From Spirochaetota bacterium (GTDB lineage Bacteria > Spirochaetota > UBA4802 > JAGODF01): a stretch of DNA of 58,086 bases. The notes beneath the pieces were generated by a model. The model had not been told where the DNA came from. It was given only the letters and a program-made list of their open reading frames with translations, and searched no databases. Made by a program: the position numbers and the translations under genes. The DNA lies in contig JARKUF010000016.1 in the NCBI GenBank assembly GCA_029974015.1, positions 90,886 through 148,971 of the forward strand, read 5' to 3'. Positions 10,351-18,802 of the stretch are shown piece by piece (positions within the stretch are counted from its first letter, which is position 1; the number at the start of each line of letters is the position of its first letter).

Positions 10351-10380
10351 AAAAAAAGCGGGAATGTTCCCGTTTTTTTT
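10351..10380 (+). terminator. Rho-independent terminator after the M23 peptidase
   Basis: CGGGAA (10359-10364) and TTCCCG (10367-10372) form a stem with a 2-nt loop, preceded by a run of A and followed by eight Ts. The A-run/T-run pairing would lengthen the stem and make it work in both directions. Confidence 0.88.
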
Positions 10381-10390
10381 ATGCTTTTCC

Positions 10391-10472
10391 CGGGTTACTT
10401 CAAAATTTAAGGTTTTCCCGCTCTTCGAAGGCGTGCGGGGAAACCTAAGTGGCGAGTTTGACAGAGGTTCCC
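10391..10472 (+). repeat. Decayed copy of the two-hairpin repeat
   Basis: The central hairpin (about 10410-10445) has AGGTTTTCCCGC, an CTTCGAAGG-type loop and GCGGGGAAACCT. The copy ends in GAGGTTCCC. The left arm is degraded. The candidate promoter at 10458 lies inside its right end. Confidence 0.6.
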
Positions 10473-10485
10473 TAAGGGTTAAATA
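10458..10485 (+). promoter_or_regulatory. Candidate sigma-70 promoter for the FecR gene
   Basis: TTGACA (10458-10463) and TAAATA (10480-10485) are separated by 16 nt. It would give a leader of about 230 nt carrying a complete repeat hairpin before the FecR-domain gene. The promoter overlaps the right end of a decayed repeat. Confidence 0.5.
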
Positions 10486-10586
10486 CCGGTTTTTTTTACG
10501 AATCCAAGAAATTAATTGCATTTGTCAGAAGAGGATTCAGTATGATTTTCATTACGTATATGAAACGGACTCATTTTTACTGAGTG

Positions 10587-10693
10587 CAATCTCCATTGGG
10601 TTTCCACGCCCTCCGAAGAAGGCTGGAAAATCTAATAGAGATTGCCATTCACAATGTATGGGAATCTTTAAAATTTTAATTTTGAAAAGGTTT
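10587..10693 (-). repeat. Two-hairpin repeat, diverged copy
   Basis: GCAATCTCCATTGGG at 10587 and its near-complement ending GAGATTGC at 10645 enclose a TCCACGCC...GGCTGGA hairpin. A second arm, GGGAATCTTTAAAATTTTAATTTTG with AAAAGGTTTTC, follows after a short spacer. The order of the two hairpins is reversed relative to the copy at 4808. Confidence 0.65.
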
Positions 10694-10719
10694 TCTGAGA
10701 TTAATTTGCGGAGGGACGT

Positions 10720-11817
10720 ATGAAGAAGTATCTACCGTGCATTATGATTATGTTTTTTTCCGGGATGTTCTGTTCGGGTGTCCTAGAACAGCCCGATGAG
10801 TTTGCGACAATCACGTTTTTTGTCGGCGATGTGAAGAAAAATGCCGCGGAGGTCCAGATTGGGGAGATACTCAATGAGAATGACTTAATTCTCACCGGTA
10901 CGGGCGCCTCGTGTGACTTAAAAATCGGTGATTCAATGATTCGAATTAAGGAAAACTCAAAGGTCCAGATGTCACAGATACTCCGCGGGAAAGACGCTGA
11001 AAGCGTCACCCTGAGCCTCAACGTGGGAAAGATACTATGTCGCCCGAAAAAACTCCTTAAAAACGAGAACTTTCTCGTTAGGACCCCGACGGCGGTTGCC
11101 GGCGTGAGGGGAACTATTTTCACTGTTGAGGCCGACAGCAAGAAGACAACGCGCATCAAGGTGTTTAATGGAAAGGTGAATGTTGTGCGGAGGGTGGACA
11201 AGCTTGAGGAAAAAATAGGAATTACAAAGATACTTGAAGAAACAGCACCGATTGCACAGAACGAAAAGGTGGTGATCACCGCCGAGGAAGTCCGGGCAGC
11301 CGAAGCCAAAGTGGAGAAAGCGCTTGTTGCAAAGAGCGGGGACGGACCGGTTGTGGACGATAAGGGTATCAGCCGGGCGGTGGCGGCGGTGGCCGTGGCT
11401 ACAAGGGACGTTCATAGATTCAAAGTTGAAGAATTCCGCCAGGAAAAGGAGGAATTCATCTCCGTTGTCCAGCGCTCGCCTGAGGTCATCACAGCGGTTA
11501 AGCGGGTGATCAAGCGGGAAAGTAAAACTCCCATGCCCGATGGGAGCCTTCTGGTGACGAGACATGACATCTTCTTCATTAAAAACGGAAAGGTGGAAGG
11601 AGAGTGGAAGACCATCGGTGCGCCTGTGCGTAAGAACGAAAACATCTATATTGCCTCAAAGGACTATGTTTTCTGCGCTTCCATCGAGGGCCCCGTTATG
11701 TGGCGTAAGAAAATCTCAAACGACGGAAAGCTCGAAATTAAACAGGATGAACTTTTTGTGTACATAGGCGGCGGTGCTAGAAAACTGGATCTGAAAACAG
11801 GGGAAATTCTCGAATAA
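10720..11817 (+). CDS. FecR-domain secreted protein
   Basis: 365 residues with a hydrophobic signal sequence (CIMIMFFSGMFCSG), possibly a lipoprotein with Cys at about 19, although Phe at -1 is unusual. The FecR-type domain covers about residues 25-165, with IKENSKVQMSQIL, LNVGKILCRPKKLL and the signature RTPTAVAGVRGTIFTVEAD. The C-terminal half is charged and ends in beta-rich sequence resembling a propeller blade. The ATG at 10720 has GGAGGG upstream. No FecI sigma factor or TonB receptor is nearby, so a classical iron-signalling role is unlikely. A second FecR protein lies at 22319-23014. Confidence 0.82.
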   Translation: MKKYLPCIMIMFFSGMFCSGVLEQPDEFATITFFVGDVKKNAAEVQIGEILNENDLILTGTGASCDLKIGDSMIRIKENSKVQMSQILRGKDAESVTLSLNVGKILCRPKKLLKNENFLVRTPTAVAGVRGTIFTVEADSKKTTRIKVFNGKVNVVRRVDKLEEKIGITKILEETAPIAQNEKVVITAEEVRAAEAKVEKALVAKSGDGPVVDDKGISRAVAAVAVATRDVHRFKVEEFRQEKEEFISVVQRSPEVITAVKRVIKRESKTPMPDGSLLVTRHDIFFIKNGKVEGEWKTIGAPVRKNENIYIASKDYVFCASIEGPVMWRKKISNDGKLEIKQDELFVYIGGGARKLDLKTGEILE

Positions 11818-11863
11818 CCGGGGCCAGCATACCGGCTTCAGGTTGATGCCAGGGACATTCATA

Positions 11864-11897
11864 GAAAAAAAGGCGGCGGTTTTTCTGCCGCCTTTTT
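11864..11897 (+). terminator. Rho-independent terminator after the FecR gene
   Basis: AGGCGGC and GCCGCCT form a 7-bp GC-rich stem with a 9-nt loop, preceded by an A-run and followed by five Ts, about 50 nt after the FecR stop. Confidence 0.88.
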
Positions 11898-11921
11898 GAT
11901 GACCATTCATGTAATATTTAT

Positions 11922-12030
11922 GGGCAGTCGTAAAAGCTTAAGCGCCATACTCAGGACTTATGTTTTCCAGCCAGCCTTAGGCCGGCGGGAAAACATGGTT
12001 TTGTGACTACCTTTAATTTCTGTGGTTCCC
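11922..12030 (+). repeat. Two-hairpin repeat, 109-bp variant
   Basis: The copy shares GCCATACTCAGGACT with full copies, then a hairpin of TGTTTTCCAGCC-AGCCTTAGG-CCGGCGGGAAAACA. It ends with GTGACTACCTTTAATTT and GGTTCCC. It lies just upstream of cimA and fills most of the 293-nt spacer. Confidence 0.75.
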
Positions 12031-12110
12031 ATAAGAAAATGGAACCATCCACCGTATAACATTTGACATCCCGCAGGCATGGTATCTTTTTAATTCCCGT
12101 GGAAATATCA

Positions 12111-13718
12111 ATGAAGAAACGAACCATCACAGTGTATGACACCACGCTACGCGACGGGGCCCAGAGCGTGGGGATATCCTTTTCACTCCAGGACAAGCTG
12201 AGGATAGCCAGAGAGCTTGACAGGCTTAAAATCGACTATATTGAAGGGGGCTGGCCGGGGTCGAACCCCAAAGACGATTTATTTTTTTCGGAAATCCGCA
12301 AGCATAATCTGGAACATTCGAAAATAGTCGCTTTCGGGGCCACGCGCCGCCACAGCGTCTCCTGCGACGACGACGAGCTTCTTGCGGCCCTTGTGAAATC
12401 GGGCACGGGGATTGTCTCTATAGTAGCAAAGACCTGGGATTATCAAGTCACCAGGGCGCTGAACATAGGTCTGGAAGATAATTTACAGCTCATCTACAGC
12501 ACCGTTGCGTATCTGAAAGACCGGGGCCTCGAGGTGTTCATCGATGCCGAACATTTTTTCGACGGCTACAAGTCTAATGCCGACTACGCGATGGAGTCCC
12601 TTGGCGCGGCGGTACGGGCCGGTGTGGATATGGTGGTGCTCTGTGATACCAACGGGGGTTCCCTCGTGGGAGACGTCGGAAGCATCACGGCCGCCGTTAC
12701 GGAGCAGTTAAAGACGAAGGTGGGAGTTCACTTCCATAACGATTCCGGCGTCGCCACGGCGAATTCGATCATCGCCGTGGAGGCCGGGGCGATTTCCGTT
12801 CAGGGAACGGTGAACGGATTCGGTGAACGATGCGGCAACTGCGACCTTACCTCGCTTATACCGAATCTTGTCCTAAAACTCGGGTACGATTGTTCCGCCG
12901 GGTCTTCCTTAATGCACCTTACCGAGGCAAGCAGGCTCATCAGCGAAATAGCCAACATGGCCCACAATGACCGGGCCCCATTTGTTGGTGACAATGCTTT
13001 TGCCCACAAGGGAGGGTTGCATGTCTCCGCACTCTCGAAGGACACAAAGACCTACGAACATATTGACCCGGAGTTGGTGGGGAACCATCGCAAAGTGCTT
13101 ATCTCCGAACTTGCGGGGCGAAGCAACGTGGAGCTTAAGGCCAGGGAAATGGGAATCCAGTTGCCCGCCGACGTTACGCTCTCAAAGGAAGTGCTAAAGA
13201 AAATCAAATGCCTTGAGGACAAAGGGTACCAGTTTGAAGCCGCCGAAGGGTCCTTTGAACTTATTTTACGGCGCTCCACGAAGGAGTACAGGCCTTTCTT
13301 TCTGCTCCGAGGGTTTCGGGTCATTACCGAGAAGACGGAGGAGGGCGAACTGGTCTGTGAGGCGACGATTAAGGTCGAAGTAGATGGCATTGTGGAGCAC
13401 ACCGCAGCAAACGGCAACGGACCAGTTGCTGCCCTGGATAATGCCCTCAGGAAGGCCCTGGAAAAATTTTATCCCGGCATCCGGGAAATCCAGCTTACGG
13501 ACTATAAGGTACGAGTCCTCAATGAGAAACAGGGCACTGGCGCCGCAGTGCGCGTACTCATCGACCAGAAAAGTTCGGCCCGGCACTGGGGCACAGTGGG
13601 AGTTTCCGAGAACATCATAGAGGCGTCATGGCAGGCCCTGGTTGACGGTATAGAGTTCATGCTCCTCAAGGAAACGCTTGAAAGAAACGAAAAAGAGGGC
13701 GACGTCGGTGAACAGTAA
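12111..13718 (+). CDS. cimA: (R)-citramalate synthase CimA
   Basis: Condenses pyruvate and acetyl-CoA to citramalate, the first step of the threonine-independent isoleucine route. The 535-residue protein has the HMGL-like TIM barrel with YDTTLRDGAQSVG from residue 9, the metal-binding HFHNDSGVATAN near 207 and the GNCDLTSLIPNL stretch. The typical CimA HKGGLHVSA and a C-terminal LeuA-type regulatory domain (about 400-525) follow. The FSLQDKL stretch and total length match the CimA subfamily better than 2-isopropylmalate synthase. The ATG at 12111 is chosen; an upstream TTG at 12063 would start in sequence with no family likeness. It overlaps murI by 11 nt. Confidence 0.93.
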   Translation: MKKRTITVYDTTLRDGAQSVGISFSLQDKLRIARELDRLKIDYIEGGWPGSNPKDDLFFSEIRKHNLEHSKIVAFGATRRHSVSCDDDELLAALVKSGTGIVSIVAKTWDYQVTRALNIGLEDNLQLIYSTVAYLKDRGLEVFIDAEHFFDGYKSNADYAMESLGAAVRAGVDMVVLCDTNGGSLVGDVGSITAAVTEQLKTKVGVHFHNDSGVATANSIIAVEAGAISVQGTVNGFGERCGNCDLTSLIPNLVLKLGYDCSAGSSLMHLTEASRLISEIANMAHNDRAPFVGDNAFAHKGGLHVSALSKDTKTYEHIDPELVGNHRKVLISELAGRSNVELKAREMGIQLPADVTLSKEVLKKIKCLEDKGYQFEAAEGSFELILRRSTKEYRPFFLLRGFRVITEKTEEGELVCEATIKVEVDGIVEHTAANGNGPVAALDNALRKALEKFYPGIREIQLTDYKVRVLNEKQGTGAAVRVLIDQKSSARHWGTVGVSENIIEASWQALVDGIEFMLLKETLERNEKEGDVGEQ

Positions 13719-14511
13719 CCCCATCGGCATTTTTGATTCCGGGGTAGGCGGGCTCACGGTATGCAAGGCCATTCGGGAACTCATGCCTTCGGAACATCTG
13801 ATATATTTCGGAGATACGGCGCGGTTTCCCTACGGCACCCGCTCCCTCGACACTATCATCCGCTATTCCCGGGAAATTGCGGATTTTCTTTTGTCCCGAA
13901 ACGTCAAGATGATTGTCGTGGCGTGCAATACCGCTTCAGCGGTTGCCCTGAAAACGCTCCAGGGTGAAATAAAAGTCCCCGTGGTGGGCGTCATCGAGGC
14001 CGGCGCCAGAGCGGCGTGCAGGGCCCAGGACAACGGCATAGTCGGAGTGGTGGCGACCCGGGCCACGGTGAACAGCCTATCCTACGAGAAGGCCATCCTT
14101 GAAATCAATCCGAACATGAGGGTCATACAGCGCCATGCGACGATTTTTGTGTCCCTCACCGAGGAAGGCTGGGTTGACGACGATATTACCCGCCTTGCGG
14201 CGGATAAGTACCTCAGGGGGATGTACAACGAGGGAGTGCGGACCCTGATATTGGGATGCACCCATTTTCCGCTTCTGAAAAACGCGATACATAGCGTATT
14301 CCCGGAGATGGTGCTGGTTGATTCGGGTTATGAGATTGCACTTGAGATTAAGCGGATGTTAAAAGAAAAAAACCTTGAAAATTTGCGCAATGATGGTGTC
14401 GTTGAGCTTTACGCGTCGGACATCACCGACACACTCCAGCGGCTGAAGGACATGTTTTTCGGGGAAAACGGGTCCGGAATCCATAAAATGATAATCGACA
14501 GCAGGGTATGA
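13708..14511 (+). CDS. murI: Glutamate racemase
   Basis: Makes D-glutamate for peptidoglycan in the cytoplasm. The 267 residues contain IGIFDSGVGGLTV, FGDTARFPYG and the two catalytic cysteines: Cys73 in VVACNTAS and Cys184 in ILGCTHFPLL. The GTG at 13708, with GAGGG upstream, matches the usual short N-terminus; an in-frame TTG lies at 13678. Its start overlaps the cimA end, and its stop overlaps the next start as ATGA, so the genes are probably co-transcribed and coupled. Confidence 0.96.
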   Translation: MNSNPIGIFDSGVGGLTVCKAIRELMPSEHLIYFGDTARFPYGTRSLDTIIRYSREIADFLLSRNVKMIVVACNTASAVALKTLQGEIKVPVVGVIEAGARAACRAQDNGIVGVVATRATVNSLSYEKAILEINPNMRVIQRHATIFVSLTEEGWVDDDITRLAADKYLRGMYNEGVRTLILGCTHFPLLKNAIHSVFPEMVLVDSGYEIALEIKRMLKEKNLENLRNDGVVELYASDITDTLQRLKDMFFGENGSGIHKMIIDSRV

Positions 14512-15473
14512 TGATAAAAAAAGCCTGTATTTTGATGATGGCTTTTCTGGCGACATTTTTCGCTTCGACGGCCCGTGCGTGGGAGGTTTTTGACCGGATC
14601 ATCGCTGTGGTGAATGACAGGCCGATTGTGGAAAGCGAGGTTAATGCGAGGTTTGAGCAATATAAGAAGCTGAAAAAATTTCCTGCATCGAAAACTTCTT
14701 TTCACAGAAGCCGCATTCTTGACATGTTCATCGAAGAGTCGCTTTTCGTCCAGACCGCGGAGGAGGAATCGATCATAGTAGGCGAGAGGAAAGTAGATGA
14801 CTTCATCGAAAAAATGATGAAACGGCTCTCCATTGATACTCTGGATGAATTCAAGGAAAAACTGGAAAGTAAGGACAAAATTTCCTATGAGGAATATCGT
14901 GAACAGGTGCGTAATTCCATGACAAAGGAAATGGTCATGTCCATAGCTGTCGGGGTGACTCCCCCTTCGGAGGAGCAGGCAAAAGAGTGGTACAGGAAAA
15001 ATGCCGGGAAGGTCGGCTTCGAATTCAATATTAACCATATTTTTCTAAGGTTGAAGGGGAGATCGCTTGCCGAGGAAAGGCGGGTAAACAATGAGATGAA
15101 AAGCATTCATGCCAGGATCCGCGGTGGAATGTCATTTGATGAAGCGGCGAAAAAATATTCTGAGGATGGCTCCACGAAGGCGCGGGGGGGCGCAATGGGC
15201 TGGGTGCGGCTCTCCGATATGGACCGTTTTCTTGCCATGCAGATTTACGGGATGTCCAGGCCAGGGCAGGTTTCCGGTGTACTGAAATCGAGCGCGGGAT
15301 ACCATATCGTGAAATTCAACGGAAAGCGGACCGTGCAGTACGATTCGATTCGGGACCTCATATTCAATATCCTCTACAGTGAACGCCTGGGGGAACAAAT
15401 GATGAAATGGTCCGAGCAGAAGCGGAAAGAATCGGAAGTGAAAATTTTTATGGAAGATTATGTGATGAATTGA
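14508..15473 (+). CDS. SurA-like periplasmic parvulin peptidyl-prolyl isomerase
   Basis: 321 residues with a cleavable signal peptide ending at ASTARA. An N-terminal chaperone segment follows (FDRIIAVVNDRPIVESEV is the usual SurA opening), then one parvulin domain at about 170-275 (INHIFLRLKG, FDEAAKKYSED, GGAMGWVRLSDM, GYHIVKF). SurA-type proteins carry unfolded outer-membrane proteins across the periplasm. The start shares ATGA with the murI stop; the next codon is also ATG (14511). Several large predicted beta-barrel proteins in this window are plausible clients. Confidence 0.9.
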   Translation: MMIKKACILMMAFLATFFASTARAWEVFDRIIAVVNDRPIVESEVNARFEQYKKLKKFPASKTSFHRSRILDMFIEESLFVQTAEEESIIVGERKVDDFIEKMMKRLSIDTLDEFKEKLESKDKISYEEYREQVRNSMTKEMVMSIAVGVTPPSEEQAKEWYRKNAGKVGFEFNINHIFLRLKGRSLAEERRVNNEMKSIHARIRGGMSFDEAAKKYSEDGSTKARGGAMGWVRLSDMDRFLAMQIYGMSRPGQVSGVLKSSAGYHIVKFNGKRTVQYDSIRDLIFNILYSERLGEQMMKWSEQKRKESEVKIFMEDYVMN

Positions 15474-15542
15474 TGCGGGAAAATCCCAGGGAATATTCCT
15501 GGACGCCGCAGCCCACTCCTTCGTTGCCCGAGAGGTGTTATT

Positions 15543-17039
15543 TTGAAAGTTGCCGCCGTCCTCCATATCAGTGATTCACTTAAGCCCGATGACCTGGATT
15601 TCCGGGGACTTTTTCTTCCAAACGAGATTGCTTCGAGATTGAAATCTGTCAGAGGGCTGGATGCCGTGTTCATGGCGGCGCCAAGTGATTACAGGGGCAA
15701 ACCTTTTTCGGAAGGGCCAACGGTGACGATCTCCCAGAACACCGACGTGGAATTCTGGAAGGGTTTCTTTAAGGAGACGGAATACGACCATGCGGTGAAA
15801 ATAGGCGCGGATTCCCCTTTCTTAGATCCGGCCATCATCGGCGAGATGCTCAATGTCCACCTGAAATACATGCCGGAATACACTTATTCCGAAAATGTCC
15901 CATCGGGCTTTTGCGGGGAGATCATCTCCCGTGAGCTCATAGAAAGCGTTCCTGAAAGCAATCCCAACGATGAGAAAAAACCTCTCCCCCTTTCCCAGGT
16001 GATTAAAACGAACATCCACCAGTTTGACGTGGAGATTTACTATGCACATCCCGACGTAAGGGACCGGAGATTGTCGTTCAGGTCCGGGAGCCCGAGGGAC
16101 CGTCGGGTCATGGAGAACATCTACGACGGGCTGGGTAAGTTTCCGGGGTACGCCGAAATTGCCGAAGTCCTTGCGGCGCGGCCCGAGGTAATTCATGTGG
16201 CCCCCTCATACGTGGAGGTGGAACTCACAGGCAGATGCGGCCTGGATTGCGTTTTCTGCTACAGGAAAACACTCCGCGCCCCCCATGGCGATATGGACAT
16301 AGAAGTGTTTCGAAAAATTGTGCGGGACATGGATGATTTTACTTTGCCCTACGCTCTGTGTTTAGGAGGGTCAGGGGAGCCTCTGATGCATGGAAGTTTT
16401 TACGAGGCGATGGAAACCGCCTTCGACTCGGAACTTCTCACCACGGTGGTGGTGGAAACCAACGGACTCTTGGCCGACGCAAATTTTGCGGGCTTTATTG
16501 CCGGAAGGGGGGCGGGAAAAGGTAGGGTAATTGTCAATATAAACGGCAAAGACGGCGAGACTTACAGGGCCCTCCACGGGGAAGACCATTTCGAAAGGGT
16601 CGTCGCGAATGTGGAGCTTTTACGCAAAGAACTTCCCGGACCGGAACAGCTCTATGTCCAGATCATGAAAATCAACGAGACCGAAAAATACCTCGATGCC
16701 TTTTACGATTTTTGGGACAAAAAAGGCGTGCCGATAATTCTCCAGAAACAGAATACGTACATGGGAAGGACCCAGGACCGCCGGTATTCCGACCTTTCGC
16801 CCCTGGAGCGGATACCGTGCTGGCATCTCCAGCGCGACCTGTACATACTCCATGACGGGACCGTGGCTTTCTGCAAACAGGACGTGGATGGCCTTTCCGG
16901 TCGGGGTAACGTGAAGGACGCGCCCCTTGGGGAGCTCTTTGGCCGGGGACGCGCCGATTTCATCGACAACTACAGGGGAAAACTGTCCGCGGCCCCGGAC
17001 TGCGCTTCCTGCGACGAGTGGTATACCTTCAACCTGTGA
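15543..17039 (+). CDS. Radical SAM/SPASM protein with N-terminal SpsF-like domain (spiro-SPASM type)
   Basis: 498 residues in three parts. Residues 1-140 resemble the nucleotidyltransferase fold of the SpsF protein encoded next door (AVKIGADSPFLDPAIIGEM and GEIISRELIESV align with VRVTADNPFTDTFF and VEIISRPALNS), but the RLPGK nucleotide-binding loop is missing. Residues ~215-420 are a radical SAM domain with Cys232, Cys236 and Cys239 (CGLDCVFC) and a GGSGEPLMH motif. A SPASM domain with extra cysteines ends the protein (FCKQDVDG, CASCDEW). This layout matches the spirochaete-associated 'spiro-SPASM' family, whose substrate is unknown to me. It runs 21 nt ahead of spsF. Confidence 0.85.
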   Translation: MKVAAVLHISDSLKPDDLDFRGLFLPNEIASRLKSVRGLDAVFMAAPSDYRGKPFSEGPTVTISQNTDVEFWKGFFKETEYDHAVKIGADSPFLDPAIIGEMLNVHLKYMPEYTYSENVPSGFCGEIISRELIESVPESNPNDEKKPLPLSQVIKTNIHQFDVEIYYAHPDVRDRRLSFRSGSPRDRRVMENIYDGLGKFPGYAEIAEVLAARPEVIHVAPSYVEVELTGRCGLDCVFCYRKTLRAPHGDMDIEVFRKIVRDMDDFTLPYALCLGGSGEPLMHGSFYEAMETAFDSELLTTVVVETNGLLADANFAGFIAGRGAGKGRVIVNINGKDGETYRALHGEDHFERVVANVELLRKELPGPEQLYVQIMKINETEKYLDAFYDFWDKKGVPIILQKQNTYMGRTQDRRYSDLSPLERIPCWHLQRDLYILHDGTVAFCKQDVDGLSGRGNVKDAPLGELFGRGRADFIDNYRGKLSAAPDCASCDEWYTFNL

Positions 17040-17060
17040 AGCGGCGCCGAGGAGGTCCCG

Positions 17061-17825
17061 ATGCCATCACCTGCCGTCACCGCACTAATCCAGGCGCGCC
17101 TCACATCTACGCGGCTTCCCGGAAAAACGCTTCTTCCCCTTGCGGGGAAGCCGCTCCTTTCCCATGTAATCGAAAGGACCGCCGCGGCCCCTTTGGTGGG
17201 CCGGATTGTCCTCGCAATACCGGAGGGCCCGGAGAACATGCCCCTTGCCAGTCTTGCGGTTAAAGCCGGTATAGACTGGTACGCCGGTCCCGAGGATGAT
17301 GTCCTGGCCCGCTTCCACGGGGCGGTGGAAAAATTCGGCGGTGATTTCATTGTAAGAGTCACAGCGGACAATCCTTTCACCGATACTTTCTTCGCGAATA
17401 TGGCGGTGGAAAAGGCCATTGAATCGGGCTCCGATATATGCTCACCTGGAGACCTTCCATTGGGGACTGCCGTGGAAATTATTTCACGTCCGGCCCTTAA
17501 CAGTGCTTTCAGGGAGGGGCTTCAGCCCCATCACAGGGAGCATGTATCTCCCTTTATCAAGGAACATCCGGAACGTTTTACCATTGTTAGGTTCAATACC
17601 GGCCTCGGGGCGAAGTATGGGGGCTTGCGCCTTACCGTAGATACACGCGAGGATTATATTTTAGCGGAAAGGCTTTACAGAGAGCTGTATGATGGGGCCC
17701 CTTTTGCGCTTTCCAGAGTGTTGGAATTTTTGGAAGCCCATCCCGAAGCTGGGGACATCAACAGGCATGTGACACAGAGGCCCATGACCCATTCCGCGGC
17801 AGGGGAAGGTGAAGATGGGCGCTGA
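17061..17825 (+). CDS. spsF: SpsF-type cytidylyltransferase
   Basis: 254-residue member of the acylneuraminate/KDO cytidylyltransferase family, which activates sugars with CTP. The nucleotide-binding signature ALIQARLTSTRLPGKTLLP is at the N-terminus. VRVTADNPFTD carries metal-binding acidic residues, and RLTVDTREDYILAERLY is typical of the SpsF branch. The ATG at 17061 has a perfect GAGGAGGT. It lies between the radical SAM/SPASM gene and an SpsG/PseG-like gene, which it overlaps by 11 nt. The three together suggest a surface-glycan or glycosylated-flagellin precursor; the actual sugar is unknown. Confidence 0.9.
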   Translation: MPSPAVTALIQARLTSTRLPGKTLLPLAGKPLLSHVIERTAAAPLVGRIVLAIPEGPENMPLASLAVKAGIDWYAGPEDDVLARFHGAVEKFGGDFIVRVTADNPFTDTFFANMAVEKAIESGSDICSPGDLPLGTAVEIISRPALNSAFREGLQPHHREHVSPFIKEHPERFTIVRFNTGLGAKYGGLRLTVDTREDYILAERLYRELYDGAPFALSRVLEFLEAHPEAGDINRHVTQRPMTHSAAGEGEDGR

Positions 17826-18714
17826 TATCGTCATCGTGACGGGAGCGTCTCAGGAACTTGGAAGGGGGCATCTTCAGAGGATGTCGTCGCTTTTGTGGCA
17901 TCTCCGGGAGGTCCGCGGGATGGACGTGAGGATGATAGCCGCCCCAGGCGGTGATGAAGTCCCGCCGGAGCTGGCGCGCTTTCTCGCGGATGATATCGGC
18001 TCTCCGAAGCTTATCATCCGTGATATGCGCGATTCCGGTGACGATGAGATGGCGTCCCTGGAAAGGACCGCGCCGGTGTGCGTGATCGATGACCGGGGAG
18101 CGGGCAGGGAAAGGGCAGCATACGCGGTCGATATCATGCCCCATCCGGATGGGTTGGCCGGGGCGATTCAGGGGCCTTTTCTTTTCGGCCATACTTTCCT
18201 GCGATCGATCCAATCGCTTGATGAGCGGGTAGTAAAAACCCGGGCTGACTTTGTTGTTTACGCAGGAGCCCTGGATGATGAAGGGACCGCGAGGCTTCTG
18301 TCCAGGTTCCCGGCAAAAACGAGCTTATACGTCCTGGGTAATGGGCTCCCCATGTATTTTTCCGGGGACGGTTCAAAGAAATTAGCGGAAGAGAGTTATG
18401 CGGAAATGCTGCTTTCCTCCAGAGTGGCGGTTACCCACTTCGGCGTGTTTCTTTACGAAGCGGCGATTTCGGGGTGCGGCCTCGTTACCTTCAATCCATC
18501 GGCCTATCATTCAGCCCTGGCGTATTTGGCGCAAAGGGACATGCCCCTGATTAATGCCGGCGTATTTGGGGAGCTCGATGCTGAAGCGATTTCAATGGCC
18601 CTTGAATGTGCTCTCCGGAAAGCGGAGCGACGTGAGGTACGGAGCAACGAAGTCGAAGCCAGGGTGATGGAGGGCCTCGAACGCTTTGCGGACCTCATCA
18701 TGAAAATGGTTTAG
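17815..18714 (+). CDS. SpsG/PseG-like sugar-nucleotide hydrolase or glycosyltransferase
   Basis: 299 residues with a GT-B-like fold. The glycine-rich opening IVTGASQELGRGHLQR includes the catalytic-site G-x-G-H region of PseG (UDP-sugar hydrolase). A short VIDDRGAGRERAA motif follows, then a C-terminal half with the MLLSSRVAVTHFGVFLYEAAISG pattern typical of the nucleotide-binding lobe of this family. The ATG at 17815 has AGGGGAAGG upstream; a GTG two codons earlier is less well spaced. It overlaps spsF by 11 nt, so the pair is probably coupled. Function in the pathway is inferred from family and context. Confidence 0.75.
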   Translation: MGADIVIVTGASQELGRGHLQRMSSLLWHLREVRGMDVRMIAAPGGDEVPPELARFLADDIGSPKLIIRDMRDSGDDEMASLERTAPVCVIDDRGAGRERAAYAVDIMPHPDGLAGAIQGPFLFGHTFLRSIQSLDERVVKTRADFVVYAGALDDEGTARLLSRFPAKTSLYVLGNGLPMYFSGDGSKKLAEESYAEMLLSSRVAVTHFGVFLYEAAISGCGLVTFNPSAYHSALAYLAQRDMPLINAGVFGELDAEAISMALECALRKAERREVRSNEVEARVMEGLERFADLIMKMV

Positions 18715-18735
18715 AAGAGAATTTTTATAGTTTGC

Positions 18736-18802
18736 CCTGGTTTCACAGGCAGTTTGAGGCGGGCGGAGAAACCTAATTGTTTTGACTACCCTTGATTTTG
18801 AG
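18736..18802 (+). repeat. Decayed two-hairpin repeat between convergent genes
   Basis: CCCTGGTTTC at 18736, GGCGGGCGGAGAAACCTAATT, then TTTTGACTACCCTTGATTTTGAGG match the right half of better copies such as 20570. It extends into the 3' end of the minus-strand TPR gene and supplies that gene's stop codon. Confidence 0.55.

Larger units (their letters stand above)
10327..10719. other. 393-bp gene-free spacer with terminator, promoter and two repeat copies
   Basis: No gene is supported here. The spacer holds the terminator of the M23 gene, a decayed repeat copy, a candidate promoter and a second, better-preserved repeat copy just before the FecR gene; each is listed separately. The 127-aa open frame across this stretch is made of repeat sequence. 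Confidence 0.7.

Noticed and set aside
12063..12094. TTGACA at 12063 as a cimA promoter
   Set aside because: No -10 box lies at an acceptable distance (TATCTT is 14 nt and TTTAAT 20 nt away).
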